64,000 nt of DNA from Streptomyces sp. NBC_00708 (GTDB lineage: Bacteria > Actinomycetota > Actinomycetes > Streptomycetales > Streptomycetaceae). Of this stretch, positions 21,884 through 30,857 are shown one piece after another. The position numbers were made by a program, and so were the translations under genes. The notes under the pieces were generated by a model. It did no database searches. It had not been told where the DNA came from and was given only the letters and a program-made list of their open reading frames with translations. Numbering within the stretch: the stretch's first letter is position 1; each line of letters starts with the position of its first letter. Where the stretch lies: assembly GCA_036226585.1 (NCBI GenBank), contig CP108997.1, positions 5,828,001 to 5,892,000 of the forward strand. Direction: 5' to 3'.

Positions 21884-23116
21884 GTGAGCTCGGGAGGGTT
21901 CGAGCTGCCCCCGGGTGACGCGGGTCACGAGGGGGACGTGGCCGAGGTCCCGCCCGGGGCGGTCTCGCTGGCGCAGCCGCTGGAGATCGGCGCGGAACTG
22001 GACTGGGGCGCCGACGCCTGGAGCGAGGTGCGCACGCGCGCCCAGCGGGCCGGGCGCGCCTATATCTGGCTGAATCTCGTCGAGCAGCGGCTGCGTGCCG
22101 TGGTCGCGGCGGTGCTCCGGCCGATCTACGAACCCGTGCACGGCGAGGACTGGGTGGTGGCCGCCGCCGGGCCCGCCGGCCAGGAGTGGGTGCAGCGCGC
22201 CGTCGCCGTGCGCGAGGTCTCCCGCCGCAAGGGCTATCTGCTCGACCCGGCCGACGACAACGTCCTCAGCTTCCTCACGCTGCCCCAGCTGCGCGAACTG
22301 ATGGTCCAGCACTGGCCCTGCTTCGAGCCGTACTTCGACGACCGCCGTGATGTCGAACTGGCGCTCGACGAGCTGGAGGTCGCGCGCAACGTCGTCTCCC
22401 GCAACCGCGCGCTCAACGAGGCGGTGCTCGCCCAGGCCGAGCGCGCCTCCGCCCGGCTCCTGGAGATGCTGGGCAGCGGGGCCGCCGTGCCCTCCGCCGA
22501 CCGGCTCCCGGTCGACGCCGTGGAGGAGCTGGTCGGCGACCGGTACGCGGACGTGGTCTCCGTCCACTCCGACCGGGTGCGCCTCCAGCGCCAGCTGCCC
22601 GCCGAGGACCTCTTCGGCGACGCGCGCCGGCTGGACGCGATCGGGATAGGGCTCAACCTGCTGGTGCAGAACTTCTCCGGACGCCGGCTCATCCGGCTCG
22701 CCGAGTCCGGCTGCCGCATCCGGCTGCTCTTCATCAACCCGGCCAGCAGCGCCGTGAAGCGCCGGGAGCGGGAGCTGGGCCTCAAGAAGGGCGAGCTGAG
22801 CCGGTCCGTGGAGATGAACATCCTGCACATGCGGCGGGTGCGCTCCAAGCTCCGCGACCCGGGCGCCTTCGAGATCCACGTCTTCGACGAGACCCCGCGC
22901 TTCACGGCCTACCTGGTGGACGGAGACGGGGCCGACGCGGTGGGCGTCGTACAGACCTATCTGCGCCGGGCGCGCGGCATGGAGGCGCCGGTGCTGGTGC
23001 TGCGCGGCGGCGGGCGTGCGGTGGTCCGGGCCGGGCAGGGGTACGAGCACGGGCTGTTCGAGACCTACCGCGAGGAGTTCGAGTCCGTGTGGACGGACTC
23101 CCGGCCGGTCTCCTGA
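21884..23116 (+). CDS. SAV2148-family HEPN-domain protein
   Basis: About 410 residues, a conserved Streptomyces protein of unknown function. I recognise it as the group named after S. avermitilis SAV2148, described as having a HEPN domain. The helical block around residues 150-190 (ELEVARNVVSRNRALNEAVL) carries the arginine/asparagine-rich helix typical of HEPN folds, but the usual RxxxxH is not obvious. The C-terminal half (GIGLNLLVQNFSGRRLIRLAESGCRIRLLF, conserved Arg) resembles a phospholipase D-like or nucleotide-handling strand region. Start chosen at GTG 21884 with GGAAGG upstream; TTG 21848 and GTG 21866 are alternatives. Confidence 0.7.
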   Translation: MSSGGFELPPGDAGHEGDVAEVPPGAVSLAQPLEIGAELDWGADAWSEVRTRAQRAGRAYIWLNLVEQRLRAVVAAVLRPIYEPVHGEDWVVAAAGPAGQEWVQRAVAVREVSRRKGYLLDPADDNVLSFLTLPQLRELMVQHWPCFEPYFDDRRDVELALDELEVARNVVSRNRALNEAVLAQAERASARLLEMLGSGAAVPSADRLPVDAVEELVGDRYADVVSVHSDRVRLQRQLPAEDLFGDARRLDAIGIGLNLLVQNFSGRRLIRLAESGCRIRLLFINPASSAVKRRERELGLKKGELSRSVEMNILHMRRVRSKLRDPGAFEIHVFDETPRFTAYLVDGDGADAVGVVQTYLRRARGMEAPVLVLRGGGRAVVRAGQGYEHGLFETYREEFESVWTDSRPVS

Positions 23117-23182
23117 CGGCGTTGTCAGTGGCCCGTGCGAGGGTGGTCGTCATCCGGGGGAGCACCACGAAGGAGGTACGGG

Positions 23183-23911
23183 ATGAGCTGGCACCGGCAC
23201 GCGCTGGTCGGCTTCGATCTGGAGACGACGGGGACGGATCCGCAGGAGGCCCGGATCGTGACGGCCGCGGTGATCGCCGTGGACGGCCGGGACGGCGAGC
23301 CGACGGCCCGGCACACCTGGCTGGCCGACCCGGGCATCCGCATCCCCGCCCAGGCCTCCGCGATCCACGGCATCAGCAGCGAGCGGGCGGCGGCCGAGGG
23401 CCGGCCGGCCCGTGAGGTGGCCGACGAGATCGCCGGCACGCTGGCCGGCTACTGGCGCCGGGGCGTCCCCGTCGTCGCGTACAACGCGGCCTTCGACCTG
23501 ACCCTGCTCACGGCCGAGTTGCGCCGCCACGGGCTGCCCTCGCTCGATGACCGGCTCGACGGCGCGCCCCTCGGCCCTGTCATCGACCCGTACACCATCG
23601 ACCGGGCCGTCGACCGCTACCGCAAGGGCAAGCGGAACCTGGAGGCGGTCTGCGTCGAGTACGGCGTGGTCCACGGCGGCGCGCACGACGCGGGGGCGGA
23701 CGCGCTGGCCGCGGTCCGGGTGGCGTACGCGATAGCCGCCCGCCACCGTGCGGTGGCTGAACTCCCGGCGCCCGCCCTGCACGACCGCCAGATCGCCTGG
23801 TACGCGGAGTGGGCGGCGGACTTCCAGGCCTTCCTCCGCCGCAAGGGCACGGCGGACGCGGTGGTGGACGGCCAGTGGCCGGTGCGGGAGCCGGTGCGTA
23901 CGACGGCCTGA
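23183..23911 (+). CDS. DEDDh 3'-5' exonuclease (DnaQ-like)
   Basis: 242 residues. Catalytic acids are in FDLETTG (Asp and Glu), AYNAAFDLTLL (Asp) and AHDAGADA (His and Asp), which matches the DEDDh set of the DNA polymerase III epsilon superfamily. The IHGIS segment is also typical. It would remove 3' nucleotides from single-stranded DNA or RNA with two metal ions. There is no polymerase or helicase fusion, so it is a stand-alone repair or RNA-processing exonuclease. The ribosome site AAGGAGG precedes the ATG. Confidence 0.88.
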   Translation: MSWHRHALVGFDLETTGTDPQEARIVTAAVIAVDGRDGEPTARHTWLADPGIRIPAQASAIHGISSERAAAEGRPAREVADEIAGTLAGYWRRGVPVVAYNAAFDLTLLTAELRRHGLPSLDDRLDGAPLGPVIDPYTIDRAVDRYRKGKRNLEAVCVEYGVVHGGAHDAGADALAAVRVAYAIAARHRAVAELPAPALHDRQIAWYAEWAADFQAFLRRKGTADAVVDGQWPVREPVRTTA

Positions 23912-23939
23912 AGCCGGGCGTCACGCCCGTCCGTGTGTC

Positions 23940-24056
23940 GTCCTCAATCGCCGGACGGGCTTGGTGGGGCTGGACGGGCTTGGATGTCCGCCCGGATTCC
24001 GGCTGCGGGAAGGACACGGGCGGCGGCAAAATCAAGCCCGTCCGGCGATTGAGGAC
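23940..24056. repeat. Perfect 24-bp inverted repeat (REP-like palindrome)
   Basis: The arms 23940-23963 and 24033-24056 are exact reverse complements, running GTCCTCAATCGCCGGACGGG then CTTG. A 69-base centre partly repeats the arm (GGACGGGCTTG recurs at about 23972). It lies between the convergent exonuclease and phosphotransferase genes. Related CCTCAATCGCCGGACGGGCT units are, from memory, common at Streptomyces gene ends. It may be a bidirectional terminator or a mobile palindromic unit. Confidence 0.75.
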
Positions 24057-24093
24057 AACACGTGGGACCGGTGCGCTGGACAGCCGAGCCGAC

Positions 24094-24960
24094 TCAGAAC
24101 GGATACCACCGCACCGAGGGGTCCCCGTCCCGCAACGACGCCACCCGGCGCCGGAACTCCGCGAGGGCCCGCCCGTTCACGGGCGCATGCTGCGCCACCC
24201 ACGCACAGCTCGCCGTCTCCCGCGCCCCCCGCAGCACCCCGCAGCCGTCCCACGCGCGCACGTCCCACCCGTACGCCTCGGTGAACGCGTCATACGCCTC
24301 GGCCGCCAGGCCGTACCGGTCGCGGGACAGGGCGAGGACCACCAGATCGTGCTCGCGCAGGTCCGAGGAGAAGGTCTCCAGGTCCACCAGGACCGGCCCG
24401 TCCGGCCCGATATGGACGTTGCGCGCCAGCGCGTCGCCGTGGATCGGTCCCGGCGGCAGATGCGGGACCAGCGCCGCTGCCGCCGCCGCGAAGCCGTCGC
24501 GCCGCTCACGCAGATACGCCGCGTCGGCCGGGTCGATCGCGTCGCCCGCCAGCCGCAGCCAGCGCTCCACGCCGCCCAGCAGCTCCCGGCGCGGCAGCGC
24601 GAAGCCCTCCGGCGCGGGCAGCGCGTGCACGGCGCCGAGCAGCGGGGCGAGATCGCGCGGCTCGGCGGGCCGCACCGCCTCCGGCAGCCGCTGCCACACG
24701 GTCACCGGATGGCCCTCGACCAGCCGGGCCCCGTCCTCGGCCGCCCGTACGGCGGGGACCCCGCACGCCGCGAGCCACCGTGCGACGGCCACCTCGCGCT
24801 CGGCCCGCTCCAGCAGCTCCGGGTGGCGGACGGCGTCCCGGCCGACCTTGACGACGAGGTCCTCGACCGTGAACACCGCGTTCTCGCCGAGCGCGATCAG
24901 CTCCGCCCCACCGGGGAACCCGGCGGCGCCCAGCACCTCGCGCGCTTCCATCTCGTTCAT
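24094..24960 (-). CDS. Aminoglycoside phosphotransferase (APH)-fold kinase
   Basis: 288 residues with the APH/choline kinase fold: VKVGRDA (ATP lysine), IHGDALARNV (catalytic Brenner-type loop), LVDLETF (metal Asp). It phosphorylates a small hydroxylated molecule. There is no evidence for antibiotic resistance in particular, since many such genes are metabolic or have unknown substrates. Start set at ATG 24960; an ATG 9 bases inside is possible. It is divergent from the sugar ABC importer, so the two could share a regulatory region. Confidence 0.78.
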   Translation of the reverse strand: MNEMEAREVLGAAGFPGGAELIALGENAVFTVEDLVVKVGRDAVRHPELLERAEREVAVARWLAACGVPAVRAAEDGARLVEGHPVTVWQRLPEAVRPAEPRDLAPLLGAVHALPAPEGFALPRRELLGGVERWLRLAGDAIDPADAAYLRERRDGFAAAAAALVPHLPPGPIHGDALARNVHIGPDGPVLVDLETFSSDLREHDLVVLALSRDRYGLAAEAYDAFTEAYGWDVRAWDGCGVLRGARETASCAWVAQHAPVNGRALAEFRRRVASLRDGDPSVRWYPF

Positions 24961-25085
24961 GGCCCGATTTTCGCATCCGTGCAGGTTGCCTTGACGAACC
25001 GGCGGTCCGTCAGCACGATGACGGAGGCCACCTGAGCGGCCAGAACGGCAACAAGCCGGTCGATTGACGCAAAGGGGGCATAAGT

Positions 25086-26027
25086 ATGACATTGGCGAAT
25101 GCAACCATGCGGTCCGGGCGGCACGGACCGCCCGGGAAGCGCACCGGCGGGCGGCCGGACCAGGGGGTCGGTACCTGGTTCCTGATCCTTCCCGCTCTCC
25201 TCCCGATCCTCGTCCTGAGCGTCGGCCCGCTCCTCTACGGCATCGCGCTGGCCTTCACCGACGCCCAGTCCGGCCGCACCCGCGCCACCCAGTGGACCGG
25301 CACGCTGAACTTCCAGGACCTGCTGCACGACGGGCTGTTCTGGGAGTCGTTCCGGATCGGCCTGGTGTGGGCGGTCGGGGTCACCGTCCCGCAGTTCGTG
25401 CTCGCCCTCGGCCTGGCGCTGCTGCTCAACGAGAACCTGCGGATGCGCTGGCTGGCCCGCGCCCTGGCGATCATCCCGTGGGCGATGCCCGAGGTCGTCG
25501 TCGGCATCATGTGGCGCCTCGTCTACAACCCGGACGCCGGCATCCTCAACGAGACCATCCGCGACCTGGGGCTCGGGGACGGCCGGGACTGGCTGACCGG
25601 GCTCGCCACCGCACTGCCCGCCGTGATCGTCGTCGGCGTCTGGTCCGGGATGCCGCAGACCACGGTCGCCCTGCTGGCCGGGCTCCAGAACACCCCGCAC
25701 GAACTGCACGAGGCCGCCGCCCTGGACGGAGCGGGTGCCTGGCGCCGGTTCAGGACGGTGACCTGGCCCGCCATCAGGCCGGTCGCCCTCTCCATCACCG
25801 CGCTCAATTTCATCTGGAACTTCAACTCCTTCGCCCTGGTCTACGTGCTGACCAACGGCGGTCCCGGCGGCCGCACCCGGCTGCCGATGCTCTTCGCGTA
25901 CGAGGAGGCCTTCCGCTACGGGCAGTTCGGCTACGCCGCCGCGATGGGCTGTGTGATGGTCGCGGTGATCTCCGTGATCCTCGCCGTGTATCTCGCCGGC
26001 CGGCTCCGGGGAGGCGAGGACCGATGA
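25086..26027 (+). CDS. Sugar ABC transporter permease (MalF/UgpA type)
   Basis: 313 residues with six predicted membrane helices. The first runs WFLILPALLPILVLSVGPLL after a basic cytoplasmic tail. The EAA loop that docks the ATPase is seen as ELHEAAALDGAGAWRRF. It is one half of the membrane channel of a carbohydrate importer. The next gene overlaps its stop (ATGA), and the binding protein follows. No ATPase gene is nearby; in Streptomyces such importers usually share the ATPase MsiK encoded elsewhere. Confidence 0.9.
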   Translation: MTLANATMRSGRHGPPGKRTGGRPDQGVGTWFLILPALLPILVLSVGPLLYGIALAFTDAQSGRTRATQWTGTLNFQDLLHDGLFWESFRIGLVWAVGVTVPQFVLALGLALLLNENLRMRWLARALAIIPWAMPEVVVGIMWRLVYNPDAGILNETIRDLGLGDGRDWLTGLATALPAVIVVGVWSGMPQTTVALLAGLQNTPHELHEAAALDGAGAWRRFRTVTWPAIRPVALSITALNFIWNFNSFALVYVLTNGGPGGRTRLPMLFAYEEAFRYGQFGYAAAMGCVMVAVISVILAVYLAGRLRGGEDR

Positions 26028-26863
26028 GCATGCGTACCCGACGATCCGTGCGGGCGGGACAGTACGTGGCGCTGCTGTGCTACCTGGTCTTCCTGGCGTT
26101 CCCGTTCCTGTGGCTGATCTCCACCGCCTTCAAGCCGGCGCCCGAGCTGGGTTCCCTGCACCCGACCTGGATCCCGCAGCACCCGACGCTGGACAACTTC
26201 CGGCAGGCGTTCGACGAGCAGCCGCTGCTGCGGGCCGCGGCCAACTCGCTGATCGCCGCGCTCTCGGCCGGGCTGATCGCCGTCCTGATCGCGACGCCGA
26301 TGGCGTATGTGATGGCCCGCCACCGCACCCGGCTCGCCACTGCGGCCACCGGCTGGGTCGTGGTCAGCCAGGCGTTCCCCTTCGTACTGCTGATCATTCC
26401 GCTGTTCCTGGTCCTCAAGAACCTGCACCTGATCAACACCCTCTGGGGACTGATCATGGTCTATGTGGTGTGGGCCCTGCCCTTCGCGCTGTGGATGCTC
26501 GTCGGCTACGTACGGGCGGTTCCGGCCGAGCTGGAGGAGGCGGCGGCGGTCGACGGGGCGGGCCGGCTCCGGACGCTGGTCTCGGTCACCGCCCCGCTGC
26601 TGGCCCCCGGCATCGTCGCCACGGCCCTCTTCGCCTTCATCACCGCGTGGAACGAGTTCTTCTTCGCCCTCGTCCTCCTCAAGACCCCGGAGAAGCAGAC
26701 CTTGCCCGTCGTACTGACGCACTTCCTCGGCGCGGAGGGCGCCAGCGACCTCGGGCCGCTCGCCGCCGCCGCGTTCCTCGCCACCCTCCCCTCGCTCGTC
26801 CTGTTCGCCGTGATCCAGCGGCGGATCACCGGCGGCATGCTGGCCGGGGCGGTGAAGAACTGA
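26024..26863 (+). CDS. Sugar ABC transporter permease (MalG type)
   Basis: 279 residues, the second permease. It has six hydrophobic segments, an N-terminal helix ending AFPFLWLISTAFKP, and the EAA motif as ELEEAAAVDGAGRLRTL. The ITAWNEFFFALVLL segment is typical of MalG-like proteins. Its ATG overlaps the upstream stop by 4 bases and its own stop overlaps the binding-protein start, showing translational coupling across the three genes. Confidence 0.9.
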   Translation: MSMRTRRSVRAGQYVALLCYLVFLAFPFLWLISTAFKPAPELGSLHPTWIPQHPTLDNFRQAFDEQPLLRAAANSLIAALSAGLIAVLIATPMAYVMARHRTRLATAATGWVVVSQAFPFVLLIIPLFLVLKNLHLINTLWGLIMVYVVWALPFALWMLVGYVRAVPAELEEAAAVDGAGRLRTLVSVTAPLLAPGIVATALFAFITAWNEFFFALVLLKTPEKQTLPVVLTHFLGAEGASDLGPLAAAAFLATLPSLVLFAVIQRRITGGMLAGAVKN

Positions 26864-28152
26864 TGCGCGCGCTGGTACGTACGGCTGCCGCGGCGGCCAC
26901 CGCCCTGGCCCTGCTGCTCACCGGCTGCGGCGGGGGCGACGGCGGCTCGCACGGGAGGATCACGCTCCGGTTCCAGTCGCTGGCCTGGCAGAAGGAGTCC
27001 GTCGACATCAACAAGCAGCTGGTGAAGGAGTGGAACGCGGCCCACCCCGACATCCGGGTCGAGTACGTCCAGGGCAGCTGGGACAGCGTCCACGACCAGC
27101 TGCTCACCTCCTTCGAGGGCGGCGAGGCGCCCGACATCATCCACGACGCCTCCGACGACCTCGCCGACTTCGCGTACGGGGGCTACCTCGCCGACCTGCG
27201 CCCGCTCCTGCCGAAGGGGCTGACCGACGGTATCCCCCGCAACAGCTGGGACACGGCCACCTTCGACGGCGGGGTCTACGGCGTGCCGTTCCTCCAGGAG
27301 CCCCGGGTCCTGATCGCCAACACCAGGATCCTGAAGGCGTCCGGGGTCCGTATCCCGACGCCCGAGAAGCCGTGGAGCTGGGCGGAGTTCCGGCAGGTGA
27401 CCAAGAAGCTGACGGGCAAGGGCCGCTACGGGGTCGCCTGGCCGCTCAAGGAACCGGTCTCCGTCACCCTCAACCTCGGCCTCTCGGCGGGCGGGCAGCT
27501 CTTCCACCGGGGCGCCGACGGCAAGGTGACCGTCGCGATGGGGGAGGGCGACCAGGTGGTCCCCGGCACCATCCACGACCAGGTCAACACCGACCACAGC
27601 GCCGCCCGCACCGCGCTCGGCATGGGCGGCGGCGACACCCTGCCCGGCTTCTTCGGCGGCAAGTACGCGATGGTGCCGCTCGGGTTCTCGTACCGCCAGC
27701 AGGTCGTCGAGCAGGCCCCGAAGGGGTTCGCGTGGACGGTACTGCCCGCCCCGGCGGGCCGGGACGGACTGGCGCAGGGGGTGAGCCCGCAGACCCTGTC
27801 CGTCGCCGAGGACAGCCCGCACAAGAAGGAGGCGGTCCGGTTCATCGACTTCCTGCTGCGGCCCGCCAACATGGTGCGGCTGGCCAAGGGGGACTGGATG
27901 CTGCCGACCGGCACCGAGGCGCTGGCCGACCCCTCGCTGCACACCGCGGACCGGGGCTGGGCGACCGGCGCCGCGCTCGCCGGGTCGCTGCGCTCCGCCC
28001 CGGCCCAGTCCGTGCGCGGCTACCCCGAGTGGAAGGACAAGGTGGCGACCCCCGCGCTCCAGGAGTACTACAGCGGCGCGATCGACGCCGCGGAGCTGAG
28101 GAAGCGACTGGTGACCGACGGCAACCGGGTCCTGGCCCGCTACCAGCGCTGA
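26863..28152 (+). CDS. Sugar ABC transporter substrate-binding lipoprotein
   Basis: 429 residues. A lipoprotein signal (basic N-terminus, Ala/Leu core, LLTGC lipobox at about residue 21-25) should anchor it outside the membrane. The mature part is a type I extracellular solute-binding protein of the maltose/oligosaccharide family (EWNAAHPDIRVEYV, GEAPDIIHD, GVPFLQEPRVLI, GFFGGKYAMVPLGFS). It delivers an unidentified sugar to the two permeases. No glycosidase or LacI-type regulator is linked, so the substrate cannot be inferred. Confidence 0.9.
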   Translation: MRALVRTAAAAATALALLLTGCGGGDGGSHGRITLRFQSLAWQKESVDINKQLVKEWNAAHPDIRVEYVQGSWDSVHDQLLTSFEGGEAPDIIHDASDDLADFAYGGYLADLRPLLPKGLTDGIPRNSWDTATFDGGVYGVPFLQEPRVLIANTRILKASGVRIPTPEKPWSWAEFRQVTKKLTGKGRYGVAWPLKEPVSVTLNLGLSAGGQLFHRGADGKVTVAMGEGDQVVPGTIHDQVNTDHSAARTALGMGGGDTLPGFFGGKYAMVPLGFSYRQQVVEQAPKGFAWTVLPAPAGRDGLAQGVSPQTLSVAEDSPHKKEAVRFIDFLLRPANMVRLAKGDWMLPTGTEALADPSLHTADRGWATGAALAGSLRSAPAQSVRGYPEWKDKVATPALQEYYSGAIDAAELRKRLVTDGNRVLARYQR

Positions 28153-28159
28153 ACGCGTA

Positions 28160-28190
28160 GGCCCTCCTCCCGGCGTCCGGGAGGAGGGCC
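28160..28190. terminator. Hairpin terminator shared by convergent operons
   Basis: A perfect 14-bp stem (28160-28173 with 28177-28190, GGCCCTCCTCCCGG) closes a 3-base loop, flanked by ACGCG and CGCGT that could extend it. It begins 8 bases after the binding-protein stop and 17 bases from the end of the opposing MMPL gene, so it can end transcripts from both sides. Confidence 0.85.
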
Positions 28191-28206
28191 CGCGTACAGC
28201 AGGGGA

Positions 28207-30498
28207 TCAGACGCCGACCCGCTCCGGCTCCTCACCGCCGCGCGCCGGTGCGGTCACCGCCGGCTCGTCGTCGTACGACTCGTCGTGCGTCATGTCGGGC
28301 AGCCACCGCAGCCACGTCGGGAAGTACCAGTTGCGCTCGCCCAGCAGGGCCATGACGGCCGGCAGCAGCACCCCGCGGATGATCGTCGCGTCGATCAGCA
28401 CGGCCGCCGCGAGGCCCACGCCCATCTGCTTCATGGACTGCATCGACAGCGTGCCGAAGATCGCGAACACGGCGACCATGATCACGGCCGCGCTGGTCAC
28501 GACACCGGCCGTGGTGACCACTCCGTGGGCGATGGCGTCCCGGGTGGTCCGGCCCTGGAGCCTGGCCTCACGGATACGGGAGACCACGAACACGTGGTAG
28601 TCCATCGAGAGCCCGAAGAGGATCACGAACAGGAACAGCGGCAGCCAGGAGATGATCGCGCCCACGCCCTCCGCGCCCACCAGCGAGGCACCCCAGCCGT
28701 GCTGGAAGACCGCGGTCAGGATGCCGTAGGCGGCGCCCACCGAGAGCAGGTTGAGGACGATCGAGGTGATCGCGACGGTCAGCGACCGGAAGCAGAGCAG
28801 CATCAGCAGGAAGGCGAAGACGACCACGAAGGCGAAGACCGGGACGACCGAGCCCACGATCTGGTCGTTGAAGTCCTTCGAACCGGCGACCTGCCCGGTG
28901 ACCGGCGCCTCGACCCCCGCCACCTTGCCGAGCGTCGCCGGACGCACCGTGTCGCGCAGCAGGTCCAGGCTCTTCTCGGCCTTCGCCTGGTCCGAGCCGC
29001 CGACCAGCGGTACGTCGATGACCGCGATGTTCTCCGCGTCGTGCGTGACGATGTCGACCGGGCCCTTCGAGGCCCCCGAGGAGACGGCCTGCCGGCGGAA
29101 CTCCTCCAGCGCCCTGCGCACCGGGGCCGCGCCGATGTCGTCGGCCTTCACCACGACCTGCGCCGGGTCGGCGCCGCCGGGGAAGGCCTCGTTCAGCCGG
29201 TCGTAGGTCCGTACGATCGGCAGCGAGTCGCCGAACTCCTGGTCCAGGGTGAGGTTCTGGGTGTGCATGCCGAGCGCGGGCAGCGCGATGGCGGCGAGCG
29301 CGCCGGCGGCGACCACGAGTGCGGTCCACGGGCGGCGCAGCACGGCGGTGAGCACCGCGCGCCAGACCCGGCTCTCGCCGTCGGCGCCGCCGCGCTCCGA
29401 GCGCTTCAGGCGGTTCAGGAACGGCAGCCGGCCCTTCTCGACCCGCTCACCGAGCAGGGAGAGAAGCGCGGGCAGCACGGTGACCGAGCCGACCATGGCG
29501 ACGGCGACCACCATCAGCGAGGCCAGGCCCATCGCCTCGAACTCCGCGATGCCGGTGAAGAGCATGCCCGCCATCGCCACGCAGACCGTCACACCGGAGA
29601 CGACGATGGCACGGCCACTGGTCGCGGCGGCGATCATCAGCGCGGTCCGGGCGTCCCGCCCCTTGGCCCGCTCCTCCCGCTCGCGGCGCAGGTAGAACAG
29701 GCAGTAGTCGACGCCGACGGCCAGACCGACCAGCAGCATCACGGAGTTGGCGGTGTCGCTCATCGGCTGGAGGTGGCTCACCACGCCCATCAGGCCCATG
29801 GTCGCGATGATCGCGGTCAGCGCCAGGGCGACCGGGAGCAGCGCGGCGACCAGCGCGCCGAAGGCGATGAGCAGGATGCCGAGCGCGACCGGCACGGCGG
29901 AGAACTCCGCGCGCTGGAAGTCGCTGCCGAAGGCGTCGTCGAACGTCTTGCCCATGCTGGCGCCGCCGATCTCCTCGATCAGCAGTTCCTTGTGCGCGCC
30001 GTCGACCTTCGCGACGGCGTCCAGGACGGGCGCGACGCGCTCGCTCGCCGTCTCCGGGTCACCCCGCATCTCGAACTGCACCAGCGCGCTGTGTCCGTCG
30101 GCCGAGACGGACTTGCTGGTGTACGGCGAGGTGACGGCGGTGACCTCACCGGTGGCCTGCACGGCCTCGATCACGTCCTTCACCGCCGCGCGGAACTCCG
30201 GCGAACCGGCCACCGCCGCGTCCTCGCCCTCCGCGTGGATGAGCACGGTCTCGCCGGCCGGGTCCTTGAGCCCCGCGTCCTCGATGATCCGCACGGCCCG
30301 GCCCACCTCGCCGGACATCTGGTCGCTCTCCTTGACGTCGACCCGGCCCGCCGCGGAGCCGAGGCCCATGGCCAGGGCGACGAACAGCACCCAGATCGTC
30401 ACCGCCGCCCAGCGGTGCCGGGCGCTCCAGCCGCCCGCGCGGGCCGCGATGCCCCGTACCCGCGGCTCCCGCGTCCGCGCCGCATCCACTCTCCCCAT
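28207..30498 (-). CDS. MMPL-family (RND superfamily) membrane transporter
   Basis: 763 residues with two repeats. Each has one leading transmembrane helix, a large extracellular loop, then a five-helix bundle, giving about 12 helices. Typical elements are VGVDYCLFYLRREREERAKG and GLSMDYHVFVVSRIREA, which hold the proton-relay Asp-Tyr pairs of MmpL/HpnN proteins. The start at ATG 30498 has AAGGGGG upstream. It probably exports a lipid or a hydrophobic metabolite; no biosynthetic neighbour suggests which. Confidence 0.9.
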   Translation of the reverse strand: MGRVDAARTREPRVRGIAARAGGWSARHRWAAVTIWVLFVALAMGLGSAAGRVDVKESDQMSGEVGRAVRIIEDAGLKDPAGETVLIHAEGEDAAVAGSPEFRAAVKDVIEAVQATGEVTAVTSPYTSKSVSADGHSALVQFEMRGDPETASERVAPVLDAVAKVDGAHKELLIEEIGGASMGKTFDDAFGSDFQRAEFSAVPVALGILLIAFGALVAALLPVALALTAIIATMGLMGVVSHLQPMSDTANSVMLLVGLAVGVDYCLFYLRREREERAKGRDARTALMIAAATSGRAIVVSGVTVCVAMAGMLFTGIAEFEAMGLASLMVVAVAMVGSVTVLPALLSLLGERVEKGRLPFLNRLKRSERGGADGESRVWRAVLTAVLRRPWTALVVAAGALAAIALPALGMHTQNLTLDQEFGDSLPIVRTYDRLNEAFPGGADPAQVVVKADDIGAAPVRRALEEFRRQAVSSGASKGPVDIVTHDAENIAVIDVPLVGGSDQAKAEKSLDLLRDTVRPATLGKVAGVEAPVTGQVAGSKDFNDQIVGSVVPVFAFVVVFAFLLMLLCFRSLTVAITSIVLNLLSVGAAYGILTAVFQHGWGASLVGAEGVGAIISWLPLFLFVILFGLSMDYHVFVVSRIREARLQGRTTRDAIAHGVVTTAGVVTSAAVIMVAVFAIFGTLSMQSMKQMGVGLAAAVLIDATIIRGVLLPAVMALLGERNWYFPTWLRWLPDMTHDESYDDEPAVTAPARGGEEPERVGV

Positions 30499-30857
30499 GA
30501 CGGGCCTGCCCCCTTGTGACCGGCACCGGCCCACCGCCGCCGCCTCCCGCATTCGAAAGTAGGCGCGGCGTAAAGCCATCTCGTCATGCTGTCCGCCGAG
30601 CCGGGCGGAGGGGCCCTCCGACCTGGGAACGGTGCTTGCCCCCGAGAAGGAGGAACGAAGCCCCTTACACGTAAAGGTGGTTGGCGTATCGGGGAGCAGG
30701 TGCGGGCGTCTTGTGACGAAAGATTGACGACTGCGTCAGAGCCGTATGAAGGCCTTGAACTGCGCGCGTCAATCGGTCAGGGTTTCGAACCAACCCCCGG
30801 AGATCTTCCGGCCGGGGGTCAATCCCCCCACAAAGAATGACGAGGAGACCCCTCTTC
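30499..30857. promoter_or_regulatory. Divergent promoter region between MMPL and subtilase genes
   Basis: 359 bases with no gene I can support. For the rightward subtilase a plausible promoter is TTGAAC (30755-30760), a 17-base spacer, and CAGGGT (30778-30783). Downstream, ACCCCCGG (30793-30800) and CCGGGGGT (30812-30819) form an 8-bp hairpin in the presumed 5' UTR. The middle of the region is less GC-rich than neighbouring genes. Confidence 0.4.

Noticed and set aside
24094..24960. Antibiotic-resistance aminoglycoside kinase
   Set aside because: Only the general fold motifs match; no drug-specific features or cluster context, so only the fold is claimed.
28285..30519. 744-codon plus-strand open frame opposite the MMPL gene
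   Set aside because: Made of His/Asp/Gln/Arg-rich sequence, the usual antisense image of a hydrophobic membrane protein.
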